64,000 bases of DNA from Cytophagales bacterium (GTDB lineage: Bacteria > Bacteroidota > Bacteroidia > Cytophagales > Cytophagaceae), in NCBI GenBank assembly GCA_004294225.1, contig REBA01000011.1:1-64000 (forward strand). Direction: 5' to 3'. The notes beneath the pieces were generated by a model. That model ran no database searches, had not been told where the DNA came from, and was given only the letters and a program-made list of their open reading frames with translations. The translations under genes were made by a program, and so were the position numbers. Positions within the stretch are counted from its first letter, which is position 1. The number at the start of each line of letters is the position of its first letter. Positions 1 to 9,255 of this stretch are shown here, piece by piece.

Positions 1-132
1 TATAAATAATTTCAAATTTGATGATAACTTTAACCAAAATAAATATTGAAGTGAACAGTGGAAAACCCTAACTTCAGACACACAATCTGGGACACTACCC
101 TTCTCCTTTTGATATTAAATAGGGAAAGGAGA

Positions 133-1131
133 TTATTTGTAAAAGTTTTTTTCAAAAGCAGAGAATGCAGATTTCTTTAAAATTATCCTATTGAAAAATG
201 CATAAAGAAAACCTAATCCATAAGCATACATTTGAATCCAAGTGGAGGCAACAGCAAGTATTCCAATTTGAATATTTCTATATTCAATACTTGCCGATAC
301 AAATAGGACTACACAATAAAGAATTAATAAATATAAAGGAAAAGACATACCTATAATTGATAAAACTATAGAACAAAAACTACCCAATACAAAACACGTA
401 GGAAATAAATGGCTTATTTTGAAAGAGCCTTTATGGGTTAAGCTAAGGTTGATTCTAGCTATTCCAGAGTTATATATTTGTTTATAAAATTTTTTAAAAT
501 CTGTTCTGCGTTTATGGTAGACAAAACAATTAGTCAACAAACGAATATTGAAATTCTTTTTTTGAACTCTTAAGCTAAAATCTACATCTTCTCCGAAACG
601 CATTTTAGAAAAACCTTCAGTTGCCAAATAAACCGATTTAGAAAACCCCATATTGAAACTGCGAGGGTGAAATTTTGAAAGTTGCTCTGAACCACCTCTA
701 ATACCTCCAGTGGTAAGTATTGAAGTCATTGAGTAACTTATTGCTTTCTGAATAGAAGTAAACGAAGGATGAGCTTTGTCTGGCCCACCGTAACAATCAA
801 TTTCATTTTTATTGAGTTCTATGGTAAGCAATTCAAAATAATTAGGAGGAATGATACAATCTGAATCGAAAAAAATAAAAAAATCAGTATTGGCTTTTTG
901 CATACCAAAGTTTCTGCTATCTCCTGGTCCAGAATTAGCTTTGGTATAATAATATATATCAATATTGGTTTGAAATTGTGGAATTAGATGCTCACTAGAT
1001 ATACTAGATCCGTCTTCTACAATAATTACTTCAAACATTTTTTCTGTCTGCAGCACTAATGAACGAAGTAGTTCTTCTAATTCATTAGGGCGGTTATAAA
1101 CAGGGATAATGACGGAATATAATTTGCCCAT
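133..1131 (-). CDS. Family 2 glycosyltransferase, membrane-anchored
   Basis: GT-A glycosyltransferase that moves a sugar from an activated nucleotide donor. The fold begins at once with VIIPVYNRP, followed by EDGSS near residue 40 and the metal-binding DSD at about residues 89-91; GEDVDFSLR later fits the acceptor/catalytic ED motif. The C-terminal third holds two or three hydrophobic segments, so it probably sits on the inner membrane and works on a lipid-linked or envelope glycan. I chose the ATG at 1131 (MGKLYS) over the upstream ATG at 1194, because the family starts at the VIIPVYN strand and the longer form would overlap the PAP2 gene. It is the last gene of the E2-PAP2-GT2 unit. Donor and acceptor are unknown. 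Confidence 0.85.
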   Translation of the reverse strand: MGKLYSVIIPVYNRPNELEELLRSLVLQTEKMFEVIIVEDGSSISSEHLIPQFQTNIDIYYYTKANSGPGDSRNFGMQKANTDFFIFFDSDCIIPPNYFELLTIELNKNEIDCYGGPDKAHPSFTSIQKAISYSMTSILTTGGIRGGSEQLSKFHPRSFNMGFSKSVYLATEGFSKMRFGEDVDFSLRVQKKNFNIRLLTNCFVYHKRRTDFKKFYKQIYNSGIARINLSLTHKGSFKISHLFPTCFVLGSFCSIVLSIIGMSFPLYLLILYCVVLFVSASIEYRNIQIGILAVASTWIQMYAYGLGFLYAFFNRIILKKSAFSAFEKNFYK

Positions 1132-1142
1132 CTGTAAAGGTA

Positions 1143-1709
1143 TTATAAGGCTTTTTCTGAGTAAAATGTTTTTTGATAAAAAATCTTGTAGCATTTGTAA
1201 ACCAAGATTCCTAATAATACACCTATAAGACCACCTACAACTACATCACCTAAATAATGGGCTCCAAGATAAATTCTACTATAACTAACTATTGTAGCCC
1301 ATAAAAGCAACAATATAGACCATTTGTTTTTATTGAAATATAAAAACAAGAATATTGCAATAGCAAAGGAATTAGAGGCGTGAGAAGAAACAAATCCATA
1401 TTTTCCTCCACAACCATCAGGGAGATGTAGAAATGGGTACATCAAAGCTTCATGACATGGGCGGAGTCTTTGAACAAGGGGTTTGAGAATTCCTGAAGCG
1501 ATTTGGTCGCTAAGCAAGATTAATAAAGCTATACTAATAAGAATGAGCCATACTTTTTTTCTTTCTTTCCAAATTATAAGAATTATTAAAAAAATATATA
1601 AAGGAATCCATACTTTTTTGTTAGAAAAGAAAATCATCACTACATCAAAAAAATCTGAATGTATTGAATTGATAAGTAAAGTTGCCTCTTTATCTATTTT
1701 ATGAAACAT
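1143..1709 (-). CDS. PAP2-family membrane phosphatase
   Basis: Integral-membrane phosphatase of the type 2 phosphatidic acid phosphatase superfamily, which dephosphorylates lipid phosphates such as undecaprenyl pyrophosphate or phosphatidylglycerol phosphate. The three signature blocks are present: K76 with R81-x-RP, SSH at 108-110 (usually PSGH) and SR(145)...H151...D155. About five transmembrane segments surround them. The gene starts 3 bp after the E2 stop codon and is followed after 11 bp by a GT2 glycosyltransferase. Co-transcription with a glycosyltransferase fits a role in recycling a lipid carrier, which is inference. The substrate cannot be told from the sequence. Confidence 0.88.
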   Translation of the reverse strand: MFHKIDKEATLLINSIHSDFFDVVMIFFSNKKVWIPLYIFLIILIIWKERKKVWLILISIALLILLSDQIASGILKPLVQRLRPCHEALMYPFLHLPDGCGGKYGFVSSHASNSFAIAIFLFLYFNKNKWSILLLLWATIVSYSRIYLGAHYLGDVVVGGLIGVLLGILVYKCYKIFYQKTFYSEKAL

Positions 1710-1712
1710 GGC

Positions 1713-3050
1713 TTAAAATACCTTTCTACTTAGATCAAACTGCTCTAAGTAGTCTGCTACTTTTCTTACAAACATTCCACCCAGGGCTCCATCTATTATT
1801 CTATGGTCATAAGAATGGGAGAGGAACATCATATGACGAATTCCCAAAGTGTCTCCTTGCTCTGTCTCAATTACTGCTGGTTTCTTAACCACAGTTCCAA
1901 GGGCAAGTATTCCTACTTGAGGCTGAACTAATATAGGTGTCCCCATAACATTGCCAAAAGAACCAACATTAGAGATCGTATATGTACCACCTTGAAGTTC
2001 TTCTGGGCTTATTTTGTTTGCCCTTGCTCTTTTGGCAATATCATTTACCTTTTTAGTAAGTCCGACGATGTTCATTTCATCGGCATTTTTTATTACGGGA
2101 ACAATAAGGTTATTATTTGCAAGAGCTACAGCAACACCAATATTAATGTCTTTTTTTACAATAATTTTATCTCCATCTACAGAAGAGTTCATAAGTGGAT
2201 AGTCCTTTAGGGCTTTTACTACTGCTTCAATAAAAATAGGAGTGAAGGTAAGTGCTAATCCTTCCTTCTGCATAAATTCTTGTTTTACTCTATTTCTCCA
2301 ATAAACCAAATTGGTAACATCGGCCTCAACAAACGAGGTTACATGAGCAGAAATTCTTTGAGAATCTAACATTCTTTCTGCAATCATTTTTCTCATTCTA
2401 TCCATTTCTATAATATCGTGCTTGCCTGAAATGGAAGTAGAAGGTTTTACTGGCTCTTTAGGTGGAACAGAAGTATTAAATTCGTTGGGTGTGTTTTGGA
2501 ACTCAATTTTAGGTTTTTCTACAAGTAATTTTCTTTGATTAATATAATTTAAAATATCATTCTTAGTAACCCTTGAATCTCTCCCAGTTCCATTAATTTG
2601 CTCTAATTCGGAAATCGGTATCTGTTCTTCTCTTGCAATATTGAGTACCAATGGAGAGTAGAATTTACTATTTCCATTTGAATGAGTAGTTGTTGAAAGA
2701 TTATTTTCAATAGGCTTAGGAGAGAAGTCAGCATTTTTCGAGGCTTCTATTTGGGGAGAGTTGATTACTAAATGACTATTGGCGATGACGCCACTTTTTG
2801 TGCTTTCTAATCCATCGTTTATGATGGCTATAGGCTTACCTACTTGAACTACTTCTCCTTTTTTTGCTAATATTTCTTGAAGTACTCCCGCATAGGGTGC
2901 TGGAACTTCTGTATCTACTTTGTCAGTAGCTACTTCCAAAACAGATTCATCTTGTTGAATAGTATCTCCAACCTGTTTCAACCAGTTGAGGATGGTTCCT
3001 TCCATGATGCTTTCTCCCATTTTGGGCATTACCATTTCCACTAGTGCCAT
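1713..3050 (-). CDS. 2-oxoacid dehydrogenase E2, dihydrolipoamide acyltransferase
   Basis: Acyltransferase core subunit of a pyruvate, branched-chain or 2-oxoglutarate dehydrogenase complex; it carries the acyl group on lipoate to CoA. The N-terminal lipoyl domain (about 1-80) has the lipoylated lysine in EVATDKVDTEV (K44). A linker leads to a peripheral-subunit-binding domain around residues 130-170. The catalytic domain fills the C-terminal half and ends with the HRIIDG active-site motif (His about 416). ATG at 3050 gives MALVEMVMPK, the usual start; the frame stays open to a TTG at 3083. E1 and E3 genes are not adjacent. The single lipoyl domain and the DKVDTEVPAP sequence fit a branched-chain or general E2, but the substrate is uncertain. 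Confidence 0.92.
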   Translation of the reverse strand: MALVEMVMPKMGESIMEGTILNWLKQVGDTIQQDESVLEVATDKVDTEVPAPYAGVLQEILAKKGEVVQVGKPIAIINDGLESTKSGVIANSHLVINSPQIEASKNADFSPKPIENNLSTTTHSNGNSKFYSPLVLNIAREEQIPISELEQINGTGRDSRVTKNDILNYINQRKLLVEKPKIEFQNTPNEFNTSVPPKEPVKPSTSISGKHDIIEMDRMRKMIAERMLDSQRISAHVTSFVEADVTNLVYWRNRVKQEFMQKEGLALTFTPIFIEAVVKALKDYPLMNSSVDGDKIIVKKDINIGVAVALANNNLIVPVIKNADEMNIVGLTKKVNDIAKRARANKISPEELQGGTYTISNVGSFGNVMGTPILVQPQVGILALGTVVKKPAVIETEQGDTLGIRHMMFLSHSYDHRIIDGALGGMFVRKVADYLEQFDLSRKVF

Positions 3051-3146
3051 GTATCTTTTTTTTAGAAAAATTTCGAGACACAAAATTGTATTATTAGATG
3101 CTATTCTGCAATGTTTTTTACAATTTTCATGTGTATAATTTTATCA

Positions 3147-6026
3147 TTAATATTTTAAAAATTTTTCTAACACCATTTTGTCGCCAAGTTGTAGTTTTAT
3201 AAAATATACGCCTTTTGCTAAATTATTAATGTTTATAGTATTCTGACCAGGTAATACAGTGCTTTCAAGTTGTATTTGCCCAATAGAATTTTCAATTTTT
3301 ATTGGTATAGGTGCGTCTGTTTTTAAATTAGATAAAGTTAAATTTATCAATTCATTGGAAGGATTTGGAAACAAGTTGATTGTTTCTTTCTCAACTGAGT
3401 TTTCAATAGAAGTAGGTTTAATTGTAGTATTGAAAAGATTTTTTGCAGCAGTGGCACTAGCAATAACATCATTTCTATTATCACCAGCAATAAAAGCAAA
3501 AGCAATTTGCCTAGTTTCATTTGGTTTTACTTGTAGTAGTACACCACCAATCGTTTGAGAAACGTCATCTCCAAACCCTCCTACTCCAGCTCTTGCTTTA
3601 GAAATACCACCTGCTAGAATTCTGTTTTTTTCCTCTAGGGTGAATCCATCGTTGGGATTAATATTTCCTGTAGAAGCTATATTATGGTCGTGGGAATGAA
3701 CCGAAACAGGTTCCCCACTTAATAAGGCGACCCCTGCATATATACCATTTATTGCAGAACTGAACGAAAAAGCCAAATTAGTAGCGATATCAAAGTTTGC
3801 TCTGTTTCTATCAGAGTCCATAATATCCCAGTCGGTATATATTCCCACTCTTAGGCTGTCTATTGTTTCAGAAGTTTTATTAGTAATTAAGTATCTTATT
3901 ATTGCAAATTTATCATTAGGAACATCAGGGCTTGCAAATGAGTTTTGAACGATTTGAACTCCTACTTTAGCCGAGTTAGTGTCTTTGTATTCTGTATATG
4001 CTTCTTGTCCTGGGAAATTGTTTTTTACAAAATAGGAATTAACAAGTGTTTCAAAGCTCATATCACTATTGCCTTTGGGAAATCCTCTAACAACATCTGA
4101 CATTTTATTTTTATTTGTGGTAATAATCAAACCTGATTCAAATAATAAGCTTCTTGATTTGTAAATTAGCCCTAATCCCTCACTGGAATTATCATCCCTA
4201 AAGCCAAGTCTTGCATTACTAGGTATGGTAAATTTTATTTTGTTGGTATCTAAGGTTACAAAATCAGGGTTGAAGATTGCTGTGAGGTATTGATAGTCTT
4301 TGTAATTTCCATCCTCAAAGTTCACACGAAACTCCACTTTTTCATTATAAGGGATGTTTGATTTTACAAAAAAGGAAAAGGGTTTATTTTGATTGTCTAT
4401 AGAATCTAAAGTATTAATCACATTAAAAATTGCTATGCTATCAATCATTTCTATGAAAGGAGATAAGGCACGAACGGATATTTTTAAGTTTTGGGTCGGT
4501 TTTAGAAAATTCTTGAACACACCATACCAATTAACTTTTGTATTAGGATAGATTACATTATTTTCTACATTAGGCAAATTATTTTGAACCACTCTAACTG
4601 CAGGCGAATTTTGCTCTGTTAATGCTCTTAAGATATTCAATCTTCCTTTTCCTAGTTTTTCTTTGTAATTTGAATTATCAGGAATATTGTCAATATTATC
4701 TGCTGTTGTTCTTAATTGTTCTAATGTTTGCAAGGCTGTAAGGTTTGGAAATTTTGATCTTACAAGAGCTGCCGCACCCGCCACACTTGGGCTAGAATAT
4801 GAAGATCCATCATCTGTTGTGTAGCTATCTTTGTATGGGGAAAACATAGCAGTACCAGGAGAACATATATCTACATAATGAGAATAGGTCGCAAAGTTTG
4901 CTTTGATGTCTTCACCTTTATCATTGATATAAGAAGCAGCGACACATAGAACATTGTCATAAGAACATGGATAAAGCAATTTTTCTGCATTTTCATTTCC
5001 AGCTGCAGCCACCACTAAGGCATCAAAATTAAAGGTTGCAAAGTTAATCGCATCTTGAGCTATTCTTGAATAGCTATTAAAACTACCCCATGAGCAATTG
5101 ATTACTTTTGCTCCTTGCTCAGCAGCAAAGATTATTCCTTGGTATCCTCTTGCTATTCCTCCTGTTTTTGCATCTTTATCAAACATTGCTTTAATAGGCA
5201 ATATTTTACAATTAAATCCTGTACCAGTTCCTCCTAAATTATTATTAGCTTTAGCACCTGCAAAGCCAAACACTAGAGTGCCGTGGCTATTGCCATTTAA
5301 AGTATCAAATTTAGTAGCATCATTTTCATTAGGAATTAAAGCTTGTTTGCTTTTTACATCATTATCATTTTCAGCAATATCCCAACCTCTATAATTATCA
5401 ATGTATCCATCATTGTCATCATCCTTTCCATTGATAGGGTCTAGAGTATTTATTTTGCTTTGACCTAATAGATCTGGGTGGTCGATGTTTTGGTCTGTGT
5501 CAACTATAGCAATCACAGTATTGGTATCGCCTTTTTCGATATCCCAAGCTTCAAAAGTTTTAATTATTTTATGATGATATTGTTTCCCACTATTTAATTG
5601 AACTTCTGGGTCATTAGGTAATAATTGCAAATAATCAATATATTGAGGCTCTGCATAATGAATCAAGTTTGATTTTTTTAATAATCGCATTACTTCATTC
5701 AGCGGTAATTTTCCATCCAATTTAACTTCATAAATAGAAGAAAGGTCTATATTTTGGGGATTCCCTAGGTTTTTTTTTAAGCAATTCTGAGCAGTGGCTT
5801 TAGGGAAAAGCTGTTTGGTTTCTATGATACCAGCTTCTTGGAATATTTTTTCAATGGGGTTCTGATTATTCTGAGCTCTGAAGTTAGATGCTTCAATTTT
5901 ACTTTTAAATTTTACTAAAAGTACATTTGGAACTGTTGTCGGATTGTTCTTTTTTTCTTGACTAAAAAGATTTACAATATTTAATTGTAATAATATAAGT
6001 AGAAGGATGGTTTTTTTTAATTTCAT
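3147..6026 (-). CDS. Secreted subtilisin-like (S8) serine protease with T9SS sorting domain
   Basis: Secreted subtilase of about 959 residues. An N-terminal signal peptide (KKTILLLILLQ...LFSQ) is followed by a prodomain-like stretch of about 140 residues. The catalytic triad is visible: Asp in AIVDTDQNIDHPDL (about 176), His in NGNSHGTLVFG (about 248) and Ser in DGSSYSSPSVAG (about 409, replacing the common GTSMAAP). A long beta-rich region follows, and the last 80 residues (LFPNPSNE...GVYFIKL...EKFLKY) form a type A T9SS sorting domain. The product is therefore expected to cross the outer membrane by T9SS and be surface-bound or released. ATG at 6026 is preferred over a TTG three codons upstream. 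It is transcribed alone, with the xylA terminator just upstream. Substrate proteins are unknown. Confidence 0.93.
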   Translation of the reverse strand: MKLKKTILLLILLQLNIVNLFSQEKKNNPTTVPNVLLVKFKSKIEASNFRAQNNQNPIEKIFQEAGIIETKQLFPKATAQNCLKKNLGNPQNIDLSSIYEVKLDGKLPLNEVMRLLKKSNLIHYAEPQYIDYLQLLPNDPEVQLNSGKQYHHKIIKTFEAWDIEKGDTNTVIAIVDTDQNIDHPDLLGQSKINTLDPINGKDDDNDGYIDNYRGWDIAENDNDVKSKQALIPNENDATKFDTLNGNSHGTLVFGFAGAKANNNLGGTGTGFNCKILPIKAMFDKDAKTGGIARGYQGIIFAAEQGAKVINCSWGSFNSYSRIAQDAINFATFNFDALVVAAAGNENAEKLLYPCSYDNVLCVAASYINDKGEDIKANFATYSHYVDICSPGTAMFSPYKDSYTTDDGSSYSSPSVAGAAALVRSKFPNLTALQTLEQLRTTADNIDNIPDNSNYKEKLGKGRLNILRALTEQNSPAVRVVQNNLPNVENNVIYPNTKVNWYGVFKNFLKPTQNLKISVRALSPFIEMIDSIAIFNVINTLDSIDNQNKPFSFFVKSNIPYNEKVEFRVNFEDGNYKDYQYLTAIFNPDFVTLDTNKIKFTIPSNARLGFRDDNSSEGLGLIYKSRSLLFESGLIITTNKNKMSDVVRGFPKGNSDMSFETLVNSYFVKNNFPGQEAYTEYKDTNSAKVGVQIVQNSFASPDVPNDKFAIIRYLITNKTSETIDSLRVGIYTDWDIMDSDRNRANFDIATNLAFSFSSAINGIYAGVALLSGEPVSVHSHDHNIASTGNINPNDGFTLEEKNRILAGGISKARAGVGGFGDDVSQTIGGVLLQVKPNETRQIAFAFIAGDNRNDVIASATAAKNLFNTTIKPTSIENSVEKETINLFPNPSNELINLTLSNLKTDAPIPIKIENSIGQIQLESTVLPGQNTININNLAKGVYFIKLQLGDKMVLEKFLKY

Positions 6027-6100
6027 TTTTAGCAATAAATTAATTGAATGAATTTAATCAATCTTTACTTATTAATATAATTTTACTAATAAAATATATA

Positions 6101-6142
6101 AATAAAGCCTTGGCTAATGATAAACACTAGCAAGGCTTTATT
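6101..6142 (-). terminator. Rho-independent terminator after xylA
   Basis: A perfect 12-bp inverted repeat (AATAAAGCCTTG / CAAGGCTTTATT) with an 18-nt loop lies 22 bp beyond the xylA stop codon. Read on the minus strand it is followed by a T/A-rich tract, as expected for an intrinsic terminator. It separates xylA from the subtilisin gene. Confidence 0.8.
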
Positions 6143-6163
6143 GTTTTTAAAAAAATCTATTTC

Positions 6164-7510
6164 TTAAATAAATTGATTTATTAGATTTTCAAACAACTCT
6201 TGTTTACCACTTTTTAATTGAGGTTCACCAAAATATGCAGCAATATTTCTCAGGTCAGATAAGGAAAGTCCACCTTGTTCAAACTTTAATCCATCACCGT
6301 GGTCGAAAGAGGAATATCTATCAGTTCTCCATTTTTTATAATCTGATTGGGTAAGTATATTCTGAGCAATAACTAATGCTCTTGCAAACACATCCATTCC
6401 ACCTATATGAGCGATAAATATATCTTCTGGATCTGTAGAGTTTCTTCTGATTTTTGCATCAAAATTAATACCTCCACCTTGTAAACCATTTGCTTCTAGT
6501 ATAACAAGCATAGCTTCGGTAAGTTCATATAGATTTACTGGAAATTGGTCAGTATCCCACCCATTTTGGTAATCGCCTCTATTGGCGTCTATACTTCCTA
6601 ATAAACCTGCATCGGCTGCTACTTGCAGTTCATGCTGGAAAGTGTGAAGTGCAAGTGTAGCGTGATTCACTTCTATATTTAATTTAAAATCATTGAGTAA
6701 ATCATATTGTCTTAAAAAGCCAATAACTGTTTCGCAGTCGAAGTCATATTGATGTTTAGAAGGCTCCATTGGTTTGGGTTCAATTAAGAAATTGCCTTTA
6801 AAACCAATACTTCTTCCGTAATCTCTTGCCATTTGAAGAAATCTTCCCAAATGTTCTTTTTCACGTTTCATATTGGTATTTAGTAAAGACATATAGCCTT
6901 CTCTACCACCCCAGAATACATAATTCTCACCACCTAATTCTACTGTAGCATCTAAAGCTGCTTTTACTTGAGCTGCACCATGGCAAAGCACATGAAAATC
7001 AGGGTTTGTACTAGCACCATTCATGTATTTGGGGTTTGAAAATAGGTTAGCTGTTCCCCATAAAAGCTTAATGCCTGATGCATTCTGTTTTTGTTTAACA
7101 TAGGCAGTTAATTCTTGTAAGTTTTTTTCTGATTCTGCAACAGTATTACCTTCTGGAGCTAAATCAAAGTCATGGAAACAATAGTAGGGAATACCTAGTT
7201 TTGAGGTAAACTCAAATGCTGCGTCTGCTTTAAGTTTGGCAGCAGATATAGGGTCACCAATATTCCAATCATGTTTTTTTGTTCCTGGACCAAAGGGGTC
7301 ACCACCAGTACCAACAAAGCTATGCCAATAAGCTACGGCAAAACGAAGATGTTCTTTCATCGTTTTGTTGCCAACTATAAAATTCTCATTATAGTGCTTG
7401 AAAGCTAGTGGGTTTCTTGAAGATGGTCCTTCATAGTTTATTTTACCTATTCCAGAAAAGAATTCTTTTTCTCCTAATACCACTTGGATATTTGAATTTT
7501 CTTGAGTCAT
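6164..7510 (-). CDS. xylA: Xylose isomerase
   Basis: Cytoplasmic metal-dependent enzyme converting D-xylose to D-xylulose, and D-glucose to D-fructose as a side reaction. At 448 residues it has the length of the long class II form. The active-site His and Asp are in [10 protein letters not shown] near residue 115, and the metal-ligand regions [22 protein letters not shown] and [16 protein letters not shown] are all intact. No xylulokinase or xylose transporter gene lies beside it; the neighbour upstream is a dCMP deaminase 77 bp away, so shared transcription is possible but not obvious. The GH30 glycosidase about 51 kb away could supply xylose, but this link is only conjecture. Start ATG and downstream terminator are clear. 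Confidence 0.96.
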   Translation of the reverse strand: MTQENSNIQVVLGEKEFFSGIGKINYEGPSSRNPLAFKHYNENFIVGNKTMKEHLRFAVAYWHSFVGTGGDPFGPGTKKHDWNIGDPISAAKLKADAAFEFTSKLGIPYYCFHDFDLAPEGNTVAESEKNLQELTAYVKQKQNASGIKLLWGTANLFSNPKYMNGASTNPDFHVLCHGAAQVKAALDATVELGGENYVFWGGREGYMSLLNTNMKREKEHLGRFLQMARDYGRSIGFKGNFLIEPKPMEPSKHQYDFDCETVIGFLRQYDLLNDFKLNIEVNHATLALHTFQHELQVAADAGLLGSIDANRGDYQNGWDTDQFPVNLYELTEAMLVILEANGLQGGGINFDAKIRRNSTDPEDIFIAHIGGMDVFARALVIAQNILTQSDYKKWRTDRYSSFDHGDGLKFEQGGLSLSDLRNIAAYFGEPQLKSGKQELFENLINQFI

Positions 7511-7587
7511 TGTTTTTAGGTTTATTGGTTATTGAGTTTTTAAAATTATGTCTTATTAGTTTAAAATAAAAATTAGTAGAGGTTAAT

Positions 7588-8070
7588 TTACACTAATTCA
7601 GGGATGTTTTTGATAAAATTTCCTTTGTATTGAACTACTTCTACACCAAATTTTTGCAAAAAATCAACTCCTTCATCAGTATTGATTTTTTTATAAGATG
7701 CGTAGGAATGTAAAAACATTACTTTTTTGATTTTCATAGTAAATATTATTCTAGCACAAGCAATACAAGGTGAAAGTGTAACATACAGAGTTGAGTTTTC
7801 AATCGAAGTTCCATTTTTAACAGCAAATAGAATTGCATTTTGTTCTGCATGAAGCGCCAAGGAACAGCTACCTTTTGAATCTCTTGCACAGCCATCTTTT
7901 GGCCATTCTTCATCGCAGTTATGAGTACCTTCAGGTGGCCCGTTGTAACCGATGGAGATTATTCGGGTATCTTTAGTTAATACTGCACCAACTTTTCTTT
8001 TGATACAATGAGAACGTTGAGCTAAATTGACCGCCAATTCCATATAAATATCATCAAAATCTGGCTTCAT
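7588..8070 (-). CDS. dCMP/cytidine deaminase family protein
   Basis: Zinc-dependent deaminase, most likely converting dCMP to dUMP to feed thymidylate synthesis. The zinc site is complete: H74-A-E76 (E76 is the proton shuttle) and PC102IAC105. The region CDEEWPKDGCARD plus SCSLALHAEQNAI matches the dCMP deaminase subgroup (ComEB-like) better than cytidine deaminases. At 160 residues it is full length. It is separated from nuoJ upstream by a terminator hairpin and so should have its own promoter; xylA follows after 77 bp. Confidence 0.9.
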   Translation of the reverse strand: MKPDFDDIYMELAVNLAQRSHCIKRKVGAVLTKDTRIISIGYNGPPEGTHNCDEEWPKDGCARDSKGSCSLALHAEQNAILFAVKNGTSIENSTLYVTLSPCIACARIIFTMKIKKVMFLHSYASYKKINTDEGVDFLQKFGVEVVQYKGNFIKNIPELV

Positions 8071-8092
8071 AGTATTTTAATTTTATTCAAAT

Positions 8093-8124
8093 AAAAAAGA
8101 GAAATAGATGGTCTAATTCTCTTT
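8093..8124 (-). terminator. Terminator at the 3' end of the nuo operon
   Basis: Inverted repeat AAAGAGAA (8096-8103) and TTCTCTTT (8117-8124), followed on the minus strand by a run of six T. It lies 31 bp beyond the nuoJ stop codon and marks the end of the nuoA-J transcript before the dCMP deaminase gene. Confidence 0.7.
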
Positions 8125-8154
8125 AGTTTGAAATCTAGGATAAATAGGTGTTTT

Positions 8155-8664
8155 TTAGCCTTGTTTTAAGTCTTTTTTTCCAAGCATTACAGCCCCAACC
8201 ATTGCAGAAAGGAATAGAACTGAAGATATTTCAAAAGGGATTAAATATTCATCAAACAATATTTTTCCCAGATTTTTTACAAGTCCTATTTCACCAGCCT
8301 TGGTATAAAGTGGTTCGGGAGCATAAATTTGGTTGGTAAGTGCAGAAAACAATACTAATAAAAACATACCTCCAGCAATGATAGCAGCTATTTTAGAAAT
8401 CATCGGTGTATTGGGTTCAGATTCTTTATTGAGATTAAGCAACATAACCACAAATAAAAATAATACCATAATAGCTCCAGCATAAACGATGATATTTACG
8501 ATAGCTAAAAACTCTGCTCCTAAAAAAATGGCAAAGTGCCCTGCTAATGTGAAAAAAGTTAAAACCAGAAATAATATGCTATACATAGGATTTTTTGAAA
8601 ATATCACCATGATAGCACTAAATATAGAGACTAAAGAAAGTGATAGGAATAAAATGTTATTCAT
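8155..8664 (-). CDS. nuoJ: NADH-quinone oxidoreductase subunit J
   Basis: Small membrane subunit of respiratory complex I that forms part of the proton-pumping arm together with NuoA, NuoK and NuoH. The 169-residue product has five hydrophobic helices and the conserved stretch FLGAEFLAIVNIIVYAGAIMVLFLFVVMLLNL, with the pi-bulge helix YAGAIMVLFLF. It lies 29 bp downstream of nuoI and is the last gene of the operon here: a terminator follows at once, and nuoK, nuoL, nuoM and nuoN are not in the window. Confidence 0.93.
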   Translation of the reverse strand: MNNILFLSLSLVSIFSAIMVIFSKNPMYSILFLVLTFFTLAGHFAIFLGAEFLAIVNIIVYAGAIMVLFLFVVMLLNLNKESEPNTPMISKIAAIIAGGMFLLVLFSALTNQIYAPEPLYTKAGEIGLVKNLGKILFDEYLIPFEISSVLFLSAMVGAVMLGKKDLKQG

Positions 8665-8693
8665 TATATTATCAATAATTTATTAGTAGAATT

Positions 8694-9221
8694 TTATTTT
8701 TTATAAGGTTTGTATGTTTTAGGATGTGCACTGGTACCTAATGGTTGAACCAATTTGTCTTTTCCATAGATAAAATTAGAACGGTCATAATTTGCAGGCA
8801 TAAGCTCTTCTGTGAGATAAATAGCATCTTTAGGGCATGCTTCTTCACAAAGACCACAGAAAATACATCTTAACATGTTGATTTCATAGGATGATGCATA
8901 TTTCTCTTCTCTATAAAGATGTTCTTCTCCTTTTTTGCGTTCAGCTGATACCATAGTTATTGCTTCTGCTGGACAAGATACTGCACATAGGCCACAGGCG
9001 GTGCAGTTTTCACGACCTTGTTCATCTCTTTTTAAGATATGCTTACCTCTATATACTTTACTGAATTCTCTTTTCTGCTCTGGATATTGGATAGTTGCTT
9101 TTTTTCTAAATAGATGTTTGATTGTAATCATCATTCCAGAAAAAATAGCAGGCAGATATAGCTTCTCACTCCAGCTAAGTTCTTTATTTACTACTAATTT
9201 AGATCTATTGGTAAGTTGCAT
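8694..9221 (-). CDS. nuoI: NADH-quinone oxidoreductase subunit I (2x[4Fe-4S])
   Basis: Peripheral-arm ferredoxin-like subunit that relays electrons through clusters N6a and N6b toward N2 in NuoB. Two complete CxxCxxCxxxCP motifs are visible (CTACGLCAVSCP and CIFCGLCEEACP). ATG at 9221 (MQLTNRS) is chosen; a TTG lies two codons upstream. The C-terminal tail (KPYKK) is short. It follows nuoH by 34 bp. Confidence 0.95.
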   Translation of the reverse strand: MQLTNRSKLVVNKELSWSEKLYLPAIFSGMMITIKHLFRKKATIQYPEQKREFSKVYRGKHILKRDEQGRENCTACGLCAVSCPAEAITMVSAERKKGEEHLYREEKYASSYEINMLRCIFCGLCEEACPKDAIYLTEELMPANYDRSNFIYGKDKLVQPLGTSAHPKTYKPYKK

Positions 9222-9255
9222 GTTCAATGTTGTTTAATTTTTTAATTTTAGGAAA

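Noticed and set aside
102-132. 8-bp inverted repeat (TCTCCTTT/AAAGGAGA) just beyond the GT2 stop codon
   Set aside because: It has no T-run on the minus strand, so a terminator call is not supported.
5098-5394. Long antisense frame inside the subtilisin gene
   Set aside because: It is the shadow of a real gene: the sense frame carries the catalytic His and Asp region, and the antisense product has no recognisable pattern.
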